Below, in pieces: positions 34,333-46,055 of a DNA stretch of 64,000 nucleotides. Location: contig JACVVK020000313.1 of assembly GCA_018292915.2 (NCBI GenBank), positions 262,501 to 326,500 of the forward strand, in the 5' to 3' direction. The notes under the pieces were generated by a model. It searched no databases. It saw only the letters and a list, made by a program, of their open reading frames with translations, and was not told where the DNA came from. Both the position numbers and the translations under genes were made by a program. How positions within the stretch are numbered: position 1 is the stretch's first letter; each line of letters opens with the position of its first letter. The DNA comes from Batillaria attramentaria. Its lineage: Eukaryota; Mollusca; Gastropoda; Batillariidae.

Positions 34333-35282
34333 CAGACAACAACAAACTTTATCGATACAGTGTGTGTATCTTTTGGTAAGGATGCAGCGCGTTTTGCATT
34401 ATTGTCTGAGGTGTCCCTGTTCTCAGTCTCTGGTGCTGACGGAAACACAAGTCCTCTTCAGCCACACCAGCTGTTGAGCCTGCAGACACGTGACTGCTGG
34501 GTGACTGTGTCAGAAAATATGCGGAAATTACCTACTGAGCCAACGGACTGATCACCTGGCAAAAAAATACCCCTCCCCCTCTCGCCCTTCGGGGGGGGGG
34601 GGGGTGTCTAAACATGAAACGGTTTCGTGACCACGAAGGTAAAAAGGACTGTGGCTTGACAGTGACAAAGGCCCGCAACCCGGCCGAAAATAGCAAGGGC
34701 CGCAACCGTTAGGTGGGCCAGGTTGAAGGCTGGGTCACTCGAGGTGGCCAGGATTCTGTCCTTGCATTCGCTGCCCGCCTGCTGCTTACAACGAATGCCC
34801 AATACCGATCACGATCGTTGTACTGTAGTTAAAGGTCGCCTGTTATTGATCGCTCGACCTTGCTTGTCCGGCGGAGGGGGTGGGGGAGTCACCTGTCATT
34901 TGGTCGTCTGTGTTAGCCTGGGAATGAGAGGGGTGGAGGGAGCTGGGGGAGGGGGGGGGGATGTTGGGCAAGAACATAAAGATTACGCGAAGCCATTCGA
35001 CGACAATCACAGAAGGTTCTTACGATTTATGAATTGCTTCCCCTTTCGTGATCTTTGCTTTGCTATTTTTGCTTCGCGTATGGGTAATTTGTCGGTCATT
35101 CGGTCATGACATAAAGTAATTTATGTCTGTTTCAGTTCTTGCCTATTCGTCGTTTTGTATTTTGCTGCACCAGGCTAATCCCCACCTTCTGTCACAGCTG
35201 TTTGTTATGAACTGGCCGAGATATCTCGGTATGAGAGTGATGTCAGAGTAGTGTCGTTTCAACAATTGCCTTGTTACAGTTC

Positions 35283-35428
35283 GCTGGCGAATTTGCCTAC
35301 TGAGCTGGTAGAGTGCTGGGCAGTCAGCGCTTGGGACTTGAGTTGAAGTCCCGGTTGGAAGCGGCCAACAATTTTGCTCGGATTTTCCTCGTCATGATTA
35401 TGTGGAGAAAAAGGACGTTAAGCGTCCA
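35283..35428 (+). mobile_element. Diverged tRNA-derived SINE related to family 1
   Basis: TGAGCTGGTAGAGTGCTGG resembles an A box, and TTGAGTTGAAGTCCCGG a decayed B box. The end AAAAGGACGTTAAGCGTCCA parallels the family tail. It runs into C, TC and CA microsatellites. Confidence 0.6.
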
Positions 35429-35433
35429 ACCAG

Positions 35434-35434
35434 C

Positions 35435-35503
<69 letters not shown>
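35434..35503. repeat. Poly-C, (TC)n, (CA)n compound tract
   Basis: C11, then TC repeats, then CA repeats, directly after a SINE. Confidence 0.9.
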
Positions 35504-35505
<2 letters not shown>

Positions 35506-35726
35506 TGTTGACAACGTGACTAGGGGTTGACCCAGTAGTTACCTGTAAGTCAGGTAGGCTGCGCACCTCAACACTTCACTCCCTCATCGTCGCTGCTGCT
35601 ACCTGCCCCACGGCGGCACCTGTAGATTCTGCTGATTGATGTGCTCCGCTCCCACCTAATGTGTCTTCGCCAGTACGGATTTAGGGGAGAGAGAGAGATG
35701 GGGGAGGGGGTTGTGATGGGATACTC

Positions 35727-35729
<3 letters not shown>

Positions 35730-35792
<63 letters not shown>

Positions 35793-35856
35793 TCTCTCTC
35801 TCTCTCTCTCACTCCCCCCCTCTCTCTCTCCCCCCCCCCTCTCTCTCTCTCTCTGA
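35730..35856. repeat. (TG)n, (TC)n and C-run compound tract
   Basis: TG to 35790, then TC repeats alternating with C7-C9 runs. Confidence 0.9.
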
Positions 35857-36313
35857 AACTTACAGAAGTGTTATTGCCGGTCGTTCTCTGTCTGCCTGCC
35901 TCTCTTTTTGTGAATTGTGTTTTGTTTCCTGACCACTACAACAGAGGCTGGGGAATTTTCAGCCATTTGGCAATTTTCAGCCAAATTTCGTACCTCTTCG
36001 GCCGAACAAATTGAAGTTTATGCCAAAGACAACGTCAGGTGTAAATGTCACTTAACGTTTGGGTGCCAGGAGAGGCCACTAAATGCCTTCACAATTGCTA
36101 AAATCCCCCCCCCCTCCCCCGAACCCTACATCTGGGCACTGTTCATCCCAACTTGGGTTTCAGTCTTTTTTTTCCCCCCTCAGCAGTTCCCCTGCCTGAC
36201 AACACCAACAACGATGGCTGTAATAACAGGAACTCGTTTCCGGAAATGTTTCCAAAAATGCGTCATGCACCACCAGAAGAGCGTAATACACAGAATGTTA
36301 TTCTTCGCCCTAA

Positions 36314-36522
36314 GGCTTATGTCACACGGGGGAGACGTTTAAGTCCGAACAAACATCGAATACGGCTCGAACACGGGCCGGTAGGGGGGGGGGGGCACAA
36401 AAAACCGCAATAGGTCAGAAATATGTTGTGGCCGTATGTCACACGAGGAAAAAGGAACAACGCCGTGTTTTGTCGTGTTCGATGTTTGTTCGGATTAATA
36501 CGTCTCCCGTGTGATGTGAGCC
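36314..36522. mobile_element. MITE with ~60-bp inverted repeats and TAA target, Harbinger-like
   Basis: The left end GGCTTATGTCACACGGGGGA pairs with the right end TCCCGTGTGATGTGAGCC. Pairing continues through a 16-bp CCGAACAAACATCGAA match. TAA flanks both ends (36311-36313 and 36523-36525), which fits the 3-bp TWA target of PIF/Harbinger elements. A G12 run sits in the loop at about 36386. No ORF of interest. Confidence 0.65.
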
Positions 36523-36574
36523 TAAGTTGTAGTTGTAGTGAGAATTGTCTCGCACCTCCTCACGTTTTCCGTTT

Positions 36575-36860
36575 AGCACTAGCGCTCGCATTAGCACTGG
36601 CAATTAGCATTGGCATTAGCTCTAACATTAGCACGTGCATACGCAGCTGCAGAACTTTGATAAAGCACCAACTTTCAGGTGGCCCCCTGAATTCCACAGG
36701 ATCAAATGTTGAATGGCGTCATTCACAAAATGAATGTTTTGACGAAAAAGGCGGCTTGCACACCGATCATTCACCGCGTTATCAGTCACTCGGTTTCTCA
36801 GTCACTCTCTCTGTCTCTGTCTCTGTCTGTCTGTCTGTCTGTCTGTCTCTGTGTGTGTGT
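36575..36860. repeat. GCATTAGC-type words and (CTGT)n
   Basis: GCATTAGCACTGGCAATTAG and related words repeat at 36575-36642. CTGTCTGT repeats and a GT run occupy 36805-36862. The sequence between them is unremarkable. Confidence 0.6.
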
Positions 36861-37209
36861 GTAGATGTGGTAGAATTTTTATCGCCTGAACATTTTGCCG
36901 GTCGCTTGATGCCAGAGAAGAGCAGACTAAACACTGGCAGACCCCACAGCGGCGCCTGTGACCCCCCGGGTGCCAGAGTGACGGTGGATTGATTTGTGCG
37001 CGGATTAAGTTCTGCTTCATATCGTGTAAAACACGGTGCGGTCAGGCATACGCATGGTGTGCCAAATGTAGTGCAGCACTTTGGTGCGTGTGTTTGTTTG
37101 ATGCGATCTCATGTCCTTTGGGCAGCTGGAAGGTAAGGGTGGTACACCCAACCCGGGGGTACCGAGAAAATGGCCTGCACAATTAAAAAAAAAAAATCTT
37201 TTAGGGTTT

Positions 37210-37405
37210 TTCTTGACATACAAAACAAGAACATAGTAGCCTGGCAGACTAGCAGTACAAGGACATAATGACATGGTAGACGAGTAATACGGAGACATCA
37301 GGACATAGCAGACTGACAATATAAAGAGACATGTACATACTGATATGGAGGACTTATACATGGATATATAGCGACATAACAACTAGCAATACAGGTACAC
37401 AGTGC
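37210..37405. repeat. Minisatellite, ~33-36 bp unit, about five copies
   Basis: The repeating theme is GACATAGTGACATGG-AGAC followed by TAGCAATACA. Units are diverged but in register. An A12 run precedes the array at about 37184. Confidence 0.65.
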
Positions 37406-37497
37406 AGGGAAATAAAAACGCCTGCGCTAATGTTTGTTTGGAGATAAAGTACTCTTTTGGTAGCTGGGATCAGTTGTGTTTATCATAGTCGGGGCTA

Positions 37498-37605
37498 CCG
37501 GAAAAACATGGTCTGTGGAACGTTTTGCCACGCAGGAATTCGAACCCGGGACCTTCAGTCTCGAGTGTGATGGTGAACCACCAGTTGAGACGACCCGCGC
37601 AGTCA
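37498..37605 (-). mobile_element. Partial tRNA-derived SINE head
   Basis: GCAGGAATTCGAACCCGGGA is a good B box on the minus strand, followed by a decayed A-box region (GGTGAACCACCAGTTGAG). No family 1 tail is seen. Confidence 0.45.
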
Positions 37606-37721
37606 TCGATTTCTGAAGGACCCGATTACGCACGCACAGACAGAGAAAGTCTCAGTGACCAACAAACAACAGAGCTAACATTCCAGGGACGAGTAGTCTC
37701 TCCTCCCCCCCCCCCTCACGG

Positions 37722-37751
37722 CGCGCGCGCGCACACACATACACACACACA

Positions 37752-37829
<78 letters not shown>
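37722..37829. repeat. (GC)n then long (CA)n
   Basis: GCGCGCGCGC followed by about 48 CA units with two single interruptions. Confidence 0.95.
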
Positions 37830-38050
37830 ACCTCTACATCTCTTGCTAAAAAGCTCAACGGTGATGAGAAACCCAGGTCCTCGTGGGCGGAGTTGCCTTG
37901 CTGTTTTGTTTGTTTGCTTGCTGGCTGTTTTGCTGTTTATATTCCCCGGGAGTGCTGCCTGTGTGCGCTGGAATGGCTCGCTAATCAGGAAATACGGCCT
38001 TTACGGTTTGTTTATATGATCCATAGGTAATCTCGCCTTGAACGCGTGCC

Positions 38051-38196
38051 ATCTCTCTCTCTCTCTCTCTCTCCGCTGCTCTACTTTCCGGAGCAGAGGG
38101 GAAAATGTCTTGCGTCAGTTGCATTACGGTCATCATCATTATGCCACTCTCAGGCACATGTTCTGAACCACCTGCACATTGCACAGACGTACCTGC

Positions 38197-38236
<40 letters not shown>

Positions 38237-38260
38237 TGGAAGAGAGAGAGAGAGAGAGAA
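38051..38260. repeat. (TC)n and (GA)n tracts
   Basis: TC repeats at 38051-38073 and GA repeats with a G8 interruption at 38200-38259. They are complementary and 130 bp apart, so they could pair. Confidence 0.85.
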
Positions 38261-38581
38261 GCAATTTAACCTCAAGGCTCGGTAGCTACGCCAGAAATTG
38301 AACCGTCTCGTCGTTTCTTTCGCCTCCGTAAACCACTCGAACTAATCATGTAAGCTCTTTCTGTGTACCTGATAGTTGAGTCTTTTAAGTTATTTTGTAC
38401 TGACACTGTTCCTAATTGTGGCTTGAACGGTCTTGAGATTTCTGCACAGTGAATATTAGGACATGAAGGCGGCTGACGTTCGTGATTGTGTTGTTGTAAG
38501 TTTTCTTACATCGCATGTGGTAATATAATCACCACGATTTCTTTGCTGACTTTTTTTTTTTTTTTTTTTAGCTGGCTAGCC

Positions 38582-38715
38582 CCGGCTGAGCTCATTGGTG
38601 CAGCAGGCAATTCATTCACATTCAGTTGAGACACTTACGTCAGACTGATCTAGTATTTCCAGCCGATGGTTTCTTGTTTGAACTCGAGCGCATGTTTTTT
38701 TTTTTTTTTTTTTTA
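38582..38715 (+). mobile_element. Degenerate tRNA-derived retroposon with T-runs
   Basis: CGGCTGAGCTCATTGGTG resembles an A box, and GTTTGAACTCGAGC a B box about 85 bp downstream. T18-T20 runs lie on both sides. Weak evidence. Confidence 0.35.
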
Positions 38716-39026
38716 AATATTTTTATTTTTTCATTTTTGTAAATTTATAAACGTATCCACGTAGTTATGGCGTCAGCAGGGATGCTTGATCACAGATGGA
38801 ATTTAACTTTAGAGTGTTACATTTGTGTATTTCTGTCGGTGTAGCATATTCTTCGGCAACTCACGCATTCGCTCAGTCTCGCTGTTTGTCAGACTCTTTT
38901 CCGCATTGGACACCAGTAGCCTTGCTCGCAACTGACCCGATTTTGTGGACACTTTGTGAGTGCCCCGAAGACGGCTACACTGTTCATCAATGCATGGCGC
39001 GCGCGCGCGTGTATATCACTCAGTAA

Positions 39027-39029
<3 letters not shown>

Positions 39030-39099
<70 letters not shown>

Positions 39100-39101
39100 C
39101 G
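39030..39101. repeat. (TG)n, (GA)n, (GTGC)n compound
   Basis: TG to 39085, GA to 39099, then GTGCGTGCGTGC. Confidence 0.9.
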
Positions 39102-39417
39102 TGCGTGCGTGCGATGGTAGCTCTACAATATGGGAAGCTTTAATTAGTCGAAATAGCACAGCAAAAGGACGGTAGTTAGCCTTGCCCTCCGTTCTAACTT
39201 CTTGTCAGAATAGGCGTGCTGCCCTAAATTGTGACCGTGCAAATCTTTTCGGAGACACCGAGGCGGGTTAGCTGATGAGGGACAGACAGGGAGGAGCAGA
39301 AAAGTTTCACTGACAGCAAGTTTTGGGGGAGTTCAGGCATGCAGGTTGCAAGAGCTGGAGCGGCAAACAACTCGAGCAATTTTTGCTGTTTTTCTTTTTC
39401 CCATCCCTTCCTCCTCT

Positions 39418-39602
39418 TCCCCCCCCCCCCCCCCACACACGCACACACTTTTCTTTTTTTGAGAGAGAGAGAGTGGTTTTTGTTTTTTTCCAGTTTGCGC
39501 TTTGAGTTACCGTTTCGGCGGGAGTTGTTGCGCGAAGCTGCGAGAGTTTGCACCCAGCACTCACTCTCTCTGCGAGTCCACAGAGTCTCTCTCTCTCTCT
39601 CT

Positions 39603-39657
<55 letters not shown>
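39418..39657. repeat. C-run, (CA)n, (GA)n, (TC)n and (TG)n cluster
   Basis: C14 with CA at 39419-39449, GA at 39461-39473, TC at 39586-39605 and TG at 39606-39657. No gene between them. Confidence 0.85.
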
Positions 39658-39658
<1 letters not shown>

Positions 39659-40267
39659 GTGACACTGCGCCCTGGTTTCAGGGTCACTGCTGCGTTTTGT
39701 CTGCTTAGTCAACATCAATCAACATTGCCTTTTGTCGTGTTGCAACATGTCCACATGCACCGGCTTCAGCGTTCCGCTGATGACGAACACACATTTAATT
39801 ATTCCAAGAAACGGTGACTGAAAAAGTGTTCAGTGTTCAGGGTCACAGCATCACTTGGCTTTAACGGCCCTTAGGAATTCCACTTAATCCTTCATCAGTA
39901 GTACGTGACAGTCAGTCCTTCGTCAGTGAACCTGACAAACATTGCAAGAGTCTCAAAGATGACGGTAAGGGGCTTGGGGCGAGGGGGGGGGGGGATGGGG
40001 AGGTTGGAGCACGTCAGTATGGGTTGTTTTTGAGTGCAGGCCAAGATGCCGTTTTCATCTGACTGTAACTATTAACCGTGCCCGCAGGGAAAGCTGTAGC
40101 GGTTTTTAACTGTAAGGGTCGTATTTACAATTATTTATTGCATTTTTTTTCTTGTTGGCGTATATTTAATGCGGACGCCGTACGCATTTGCAAGGGACCT
40201 ATGCGTGTTCATAACTGAAGCCATTCAGTCAGCCAGAACATTTGCGGTTTGCTCTCTCCCTCCCCCC

Positions 40268-40334
<67 letters not shown>

Positions 40335-40630
40335 GCCGGCCGCTCAACAGCTGCAGAATTCCGCTCGGAATTCCTTTCATGTCTAGACTGCTGGCGGTGC
40401 TTTTCTTCTTCTTCTTCTTTTTTTTTACCCCCTTCTTCTTCCTCCTCCTGACCTGCCCCCTTTCCCGCCCTCAGATTCCCGCTCAGTCTTGCCACCGGTT
40501 TCGGGTTGCTGACGTGGTGGTGCAATGTTACGGTTTGTCGGTGGTGCCCTATCAGTGTGAAACTGGGTCTCCGTGTCTGAGTCAAAGTGGGCGTGGTCCT
40601 TCACGATGCGTATCAGAAATGAGTGAAATG

Positions 40631-40711
<81 letters not shown>

Positions 40712-42075
40712 TGACGTCACGCCAGCTACGAAAGAACGCAAGCAATAATTGTACCTCATGTGTGTGTTTTGATAGTAACATTTCAAAGTTTACAGAACGA
40801 AGCACACCGCACCCAACTTATTACCATGTTTTCTTACTGGGGTTTTGGTAGACATGTCGCTTAGTGCAAAGCTGCATCTCTCTCTCTCTCTCTCTGCATT
40901 CAGTTAAATTCTGAAACGAAAACACATTGGGGTTATTGAGTTACATTTCGTGTTTTCGTCTTTAGTGCACTTCTCTTTGCTGTTCGGTTTGGGAATGCAT
41001 GTGTTTGCTTTCACAATCACGTGTTTATTTGATTTGGCAGCGTTTAAACGGGCTAATTCCATCTTTCCTAAGCCAGCTTATGTTTTGGAACAGTTTCGTT
41101 CGTGAGTGCGCCTGTACGCTCGAAATACTCTATCTCGATGATTAGTACAGCTCTTAATGCGATACAGTGTTGTTCACTCTGCGCGAGCGGTCGAACATTC
41201 AAATTCTACGACTGTGTTTTTTTTTTTTTTTTTTTTTTACAACACTCGAGCGCGCAGTGTCAGTGGTCGCCGCGTCATCGAGTACTGTTGTCTCAGTGCC
41301 AGCATTTACAGACGCCGTCACTGTCCCAGGTGTCTCAGCGGTGTGATGATAGATACCCCGTAAAACAGCTCAGTGTGACGACCTGTGAGCGTAAAAAATG
41401 GTAGCTTTGGTATCTTTAAATGTCCTCACGCGATCGGAGGGGGGGGGGGGGGGTGGAAACAACAAAAAGCCCCCAGATCCTTCTGGGGTTGCAGCAAAAG
41501 ATAAGTTGTTTTGGATGAGGGGGAGGGGGGAAGGAGTGGGGGGGGGGGGAGTAAAGGAAAAAGGAAGGAAGGGATTTCAGGGGCTGAGAAGGGTGGCGGC
41601 GGTGGTTATGGATAATGGCGTTGAAAAGAAGGAATTCCCATCATCTGGCGGTTGAGGTCCCCACCCCAGCAGGGTGTCAAGCGCCAGTCGCAGCCCTCCG
41701 CCATGTTTTCGCTGTCTGGCAGCCTGGAAGGTAGATCGCGTTCCTGAGTCCACACAGAATGTTGATGTCTTCAGCACTCGGGTGATCGGGTTTCACTGAG
41801 TGTGTAGTGGGAACTTTTGGCTTGAACGTGTGTATAACGATGCATGCTTGAAATGTCTCCACAAGCCACAAAACCTGAAAGTACAAAGTGGCAGGGATCA
41901 GGTGTCAGAGAATGGTTTTCTCTCGGTAATAAAACCGCGCGGTGCTGTCTTGAGGTAGGGTCAGTGGTATTGATTTTAGATAATGAGAACATACCGGCCA
42001 CCACGCTATGTTGTTAATTTAGAGACTGGATTAAAAAAGACACGCTAATGCTTTACAGTAATTCAAGAATGAACA
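39658..42075. other. No exon seen outside microsatellites
   Basis: G10-G13 runs at 39980, 41440 and 41537, and T20 at 41217. Mixed sequence otherwise. Confidence 0.5.
40262..40713. repeat. Two TG arrays with TTC-rich and GTGC tracts
   Basis: TC/TG at 40268-40330, TTC-rich pyrimidines at 40400-40445, TG at 40631-40681 and GTGC repeats to 40713. Confidence 0.85.
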
Positions 42076-42335
42076 TAGCAGCAGCAGCAGCAACGACAAC
42101 AACAACAGCAACAACAACAACAGCAGCAACAACAGCAGCAACAACAGCAACACAGCAACAACAACACAACAACAACAACACAGCAACAGCAGCAGCAATA
42201 ACAACACACAACAACACCACCAGCGACAACAACAACAGTAGTAACACCACCACCACTAGCAGCAGCAGCAACAGCAGCAGCAGCAACAACAACAACAGCA
42301 ACAGTTACTACCCCCACAACAACAACAACTCAAAT
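42076..42335. repeat. (CAA/CAG)n trinucleotide domain, ~250 bp
   Basis: Mixed CAG, CAA, GACAAC and CACCA triplets. All frames are open, giving poly-Asn/Thr/Ser or, antisense, poly-Leu/Val/Ala. No flanking coding signal, so it is a microsatellite and not a poly-Q exon. Confidence 0.85.
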
Positions 42336-43142
42336 CCTTTGTTGTATAAGACCCGGCCCCCTCCCCTGTCGGTTATTCAAGCTTTATCTCGTTGAAACCC
42401 TCTGCTTACCGCCCCCTTTCCCTTCCCGCCGCCCCCTTCTCACGCATTCAATAGCTCCAACCCTTGAAGAAAAGGGGGGAACAGAAGAAAAAGAAATAAG
42501 GGTTAGATAAGCTTCTTACACTCCAAACACGCTTCTTATCTCTCCAGCGCCAGCTTCATCCCTGTGAGCCTGTGAACCTCATCAGTCACTGGAACTTCCC
42601 ACGCAAATGAACGCATATTTCAAATAATTGTCTCGGCTATTTTTAAGGACAAAATGTGAAAAAGAAGAATAAATATGCTGTGTTCCTTTTCTCTTCACCC
42701 CACTGTCCTGCGGTGATTTCACTGAAGCACGAAGAAACCAAAAAGGGGGGAAGCGGGGGTGGGGTGGGGGGTACAGAATAAGAAAGAAAGGTTGCAGAGG
42801 CTACATAACATCAGTTGAGGGGAAGGGGTGGGGGGGGGGGAGAATTGAGGAGGGGAAGTTGTTTGAGAAGAAGGGGGAAAAGAGGGGTTGTGAAAGAAAG
42901 GAAAAAAAGAAAAAAAACCTCTTCGTCAGCAGTTCCCACAACAATTTAGCCTTCTGCACCCCTTTCACTCAACCACTCCCTCCTCGTCTGTCTGTCTGCC
43001 TGCCTGCATCCATTGCCTGTTTTATTTTTTTCCCCCACTGACTGGCCTCCTTGTGGTACGGGCGGTCCCCAGTTTTTTTTTGTGCGTGACGCCGAATCGT
43101 GGTAGACGCACGATTTCTTTGCTCAACTAAGTTCTGCGGGTG
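42336..43142. other. No exon seen
   Basis: G-rich and GAAA-rich purine tracts between 42740 and 42920. No coding signal. Confidence 0.5.
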
Positions 43143-43304
43143 GTCTTGTTTGGGAGTTTTAACGTCCTTTTCAACCACTTATGGGTGATATCAAAGACGG
43201 GGCAACGAGAAAAACGCCAGCACAAATATTTGGCCCCAGCCGGGATTCGAACTCACGACCCCAGCATTGGAAGTCCAACGCTCTGCTAATGGGCTATCCC
43301 GGCT
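43143..43304 (-). mobile_element. tRNA-derived SINE family 1
   Basis: The tail (GTTTGGGAGTTTTAACGTCC), body (GATATCAAAGACGGGGCAAC), B box (GGGATTCGAACTCACGACC) and head (GGGCTATCCCGGCT) are all present on the minus strand. It is followed by a short (CTA)n run. Confidence 0.85.
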
Positions 43305-43731
43305 ACTACTACTACTGCTACTACAGTTTTTGCCAATAACAACAACAACAGTGCCAAGGCGTACATCCCTCTTCAGAGTGCGCCACAGAGCTTTTTCGGT
43401 TAAAACTAGGTTGTAAGAGAAACCTTGTGGCCCAGCCGTAGTTGCTGGAAACTGCAGAAGGTCGGCAGGCTGGGGAGGGAAAAGGGTTGGGGGGGGGGGG
43501 GTGGATATGTTTTCCAGTGCCTCTGTCCTAGTAGTGGAGATACATGACACAGACATGCACGAGGAGAAAGCGGGAAAAACAGACGCATCGTCGGTCCAGG
43601 CGACCGGCACAGCGACAGGGCAACGCCAGGAACACAAGACGTTGTGTTGTCAGACCCCTCCGCTGATGACAAAACAAGCCGATACCGCCATCAGTCCCAC
43701 AAGGATAAGGTTACTCAGGGCCTCTGGGATA

Positions 43732-43817
43732 TATGGCGTGCGAATTGGGCCCAAACAGCGCAGGCAGATTTTGAGCAAAATCTGCCTGCGCTGTTTGGGC
43801 CTATTTCGTACGCCATA
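43732..43817. repeat. Long hairpin, 41-bp arms, 25-bp perfect stem, 4-base loop
   Basis: The arm 43748-43772 pairs perfectly with 43777-43801 around GAGC, and 13 of 16 outer bases also pair (TATGGCGT...ACGCCATA). CTGGGA lies on both sides (43724-43729 and 43818-43823). A small foldback element is the likeliest reading. A transcribed hairpin, precursor-RNA-like, is an alternative I cannot test. Confidence 0.7.
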
Positions 43818-43832
43818 CTGGGAGGGGTGTCC

Positions 43833-44050
43833 ACGATGGCTCATGTGCTCTTCCTTGGAAGGTTATTCACGATAGCCCATGTGTTCGTCCCGGGAGGTGT
43901 ATTCACGATAGCTCAATTGTTTTTCCTGGGAAGGCTATTTAGTTACAGCTTATGACTGTGTTCTTCTTTGGATGGGTATTCACGATAGGTCAATGTTTTC
44001 TTCCTGGGAGGGATATTCGCGATAGCTCACGTGTTCTTCTTGAGTGGTTT
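43833..44050. repeat. Minisatellite, ~36-bp unit, about six copies
   Basis: The unit theme is ACGATAGCTCATGTG, TTCTTCCTGGGAGG and TATTC. Copies begin near 43833, 43869, 43907, 43945, 43980 and 44019. It directly follows the hairpin at 43732-43817. Confidence 0.75.
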
Positions 44051-44787
44051 GTGTTTGGTTGCTTTGTGTTTTACATTTTAAATAACTTTTCTTTTGATTA
44101 CGTACACGTGTGTATATCAAGTACGTGTATTTCCTTTGTATTTATGTTAATGAACGCGATTTTTGCTGTAAGGCTTGCAAGTGCGGGGTCTGCTCGTGCA
44201 GTAGTCCTTTTCCACCTCATAAAAGTAATATCAAAGAGAGGACAATCGAGGAAAATGCGAAACTGGGTTTGTCGCGTGTGAATCATGAATGGTCTGGTTT
44301 TGTGAACCCTGTTTTGAGTTTAAAAATCACCTGATAGAAATGGGTAGGTTCATGGTTACTCCGCGAAAGTCAGTTTTAGCCAGTTCAGTCGGGGCGTGCG
44401 GCAGTGAACGGAACACCTTCGCAGGATATCGGCTCATAAACATTGATGAATCACCATTGTCTCACCTGTTCACCTTTTACAACTTTACAACTTCTGCGAG
44501 TTCACAGGAAACGCCCACCCTTGAAAACTTCCACGCGGTATCCGTTTCAGGTGTGAAGGGCCATTTGTCAGGCGCGGTCACCCGGATGACTGTTCCGTGA
44601 GAGGAAGTCTCGAGCTGAATGGTTACTGCCTCCATATAAACTGCACACCTCCGTCTCCCACGTCAGTCTAACGTCGGAGGTGTTTATTTATTTATTTATT
44701 TGTTTATTTACTCGTGTGTGTCGCGGATTAATCCGGTTTTGCGTTTTGACCAAGGGGTAGTCCGAATTTTCACGGTCGCCGGGTCGT
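44051..44787. other. No exon seen
   Basis: A short TCATAAAAGTAATATCAAAG run at 44217 resembles the SINE family 1 body (minus strand) but lacks the rest. (TTTA)n at 44686-44705. Confidence 0.45.
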
Positions 44788-44829
<42 letters not shown>

Positions 44830-44954
44830 CCGAGAAAGGGGCAGTGGAGACCAAACTTATTATTAGAGTCTGCAAAATTGCAAAATTGGCCACTTTGTCC
44901 AGATTGTGCTTTGCTCTGCCGCCGCCCGCCCCCCCCCCCCCCCCCCCCCCCCCC
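44788..44954. repeat. (TG)n and a C26 run
   Basis: TG at 44789-44824 and an uninterrupted C run of about 26 at 44929-44954. Confidence 0.9.
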
Positions 44955-44989
44955 ATCCTAAACCCTCGCCAACACATTGTAACAACGTA

Positions 44990-45130
44990 CCCACAACGTA
45001 GGCCTGTTGTGGCAAAACGTTCGCGTATTCTGGCAAAACGCAGACCTAGTGCACCCAAAACGTACGCCTGTTGTGGCAAAACGTTCGCGTATTCTAGCAA
45101 AACAGTTCGCGTTGTATTGCAAAACGAAGG
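44990..45130. repeat. Two-and-a-half-copy tandem repeat, ~63-bp unit
   Basis: GCCTGTTGTGGCAAAACG followed by TTCGCGTATTCT-GCAAAA occurs at about 45001 and 45066. A third partial copy (GTTCGCGTTGTATTGCAAAA) ends near 45125. Confidence 0.75.
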
Positions 45131-45430
45131 CCTATTCCGTGCACAGTGTCGCTTGCAAGTCGAGGGTTGCACTGTGGTAAGTACGGGAAAAGTAGTGCTG
45201 TCGTAATTTACCGGCACTGCAGTGAATGCAGAGACGGGGTGGTAGTATAGTTGGGTTGGTGGTGTAGACACAGTGTTCGCTGTCGTACACGTGTTTGTGG
45301 TCTACACATCTTTACAACATTACCCCCTGACTCACCGGAAATTCACAGTTGCTCCCTTTGTGTTCGGAACGCGAGACATTTCCTCTCCGGATACTAAAGT
45401 CACAGCATGAAAAGATGAAGAAGAAAAGGG

Positions 45431-45584
45431 GGGGGGGGGGGAGAAAAAGCTAGAGGCGCGCGCACGCACGCACGCACACACCGATAGCTAAGTCACAAAA
45501 GTTCCAGTGGGAAAACAAAAACAAACAAACAAACAAAAAAAAAAAAAAAAACTGAGCTTCGTTCTTTGTAGTAGGGACAGGGAA

Positions 45585-45657
<73 letters not shown>
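45431..45657. repeat. G-run, CACG, A-run, (TC)n and (CA)n cluster
   Basis: G12 at 45430-45441, CGCACGCACG at 45461, A19 at 45535-45551, then TC and about 29 CA units to 45657. Confidence 0.9.
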
Positions 45658-45658
<1 letters not shown>

Positions 45659-45828
45659 CTTGCGTCAGTTGAGTCTAAAGCGGCGCAGTGTAGATTCTAA
45701 TTCTAAAGGTTTGTTGTAGTGGGCTAGATTTTTGTTTTGTTTTGCTTCTTCCATTTTTGCCGCACCCAGGTTAGTATGTGCACCTGTTGCGCTTGTTGCT
45801 GTTTATGCTTGGTTATGGCAAGTTGTGT

Positions 45829-45831
<3 letters not shown>

Positions 45832-45895
<64 letters not shown>

Positions 45896-45997
45896 TCATG
45901 AAGGAGTGAAGGCGTGGACGAATGACACTTTATACTCCAAGATAATAGATCAGGTGCACAGACCTTGTACATGCTAAGCTACAACTACTACGTATAA

Positions 45998-46052
<55 letters not shown>
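45832..46052. repeat. Oppositely oriented (TG)n-(GA)n and (CA)n arrays
   Basis: TG/GA at 45832-45895 and CA at 46000-46052, 105 bp apart. As complementary arrays they could form a long stem. Confidence 0.85.

Positions 46053-46055
<3 letters not shown>

Larger units (their letters stand above)
34333..36310. other. No exon seen outside the listed repeats
   Basis: G12 at 34591, G-rich at 34873-34965, then microsatellites. CAATTTTCAGCCA-TTTGGCA words repeat at 35955. Confidence 0.5.

Noticed and set aside
42048..42395. Poly-Asn/Thr/Ser frame (and poly-Leu/Val on the other strand)
   Set aside because: All frames through the CAA/CAG microsatellite are open. No splice or homology support for a poly-amino-acid exon.
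44100..44334. Coding exon around 44110-44334
   Set aside because: The peptide shows no family, and the region includes a SINE-like GTAATATCAAAG relic.
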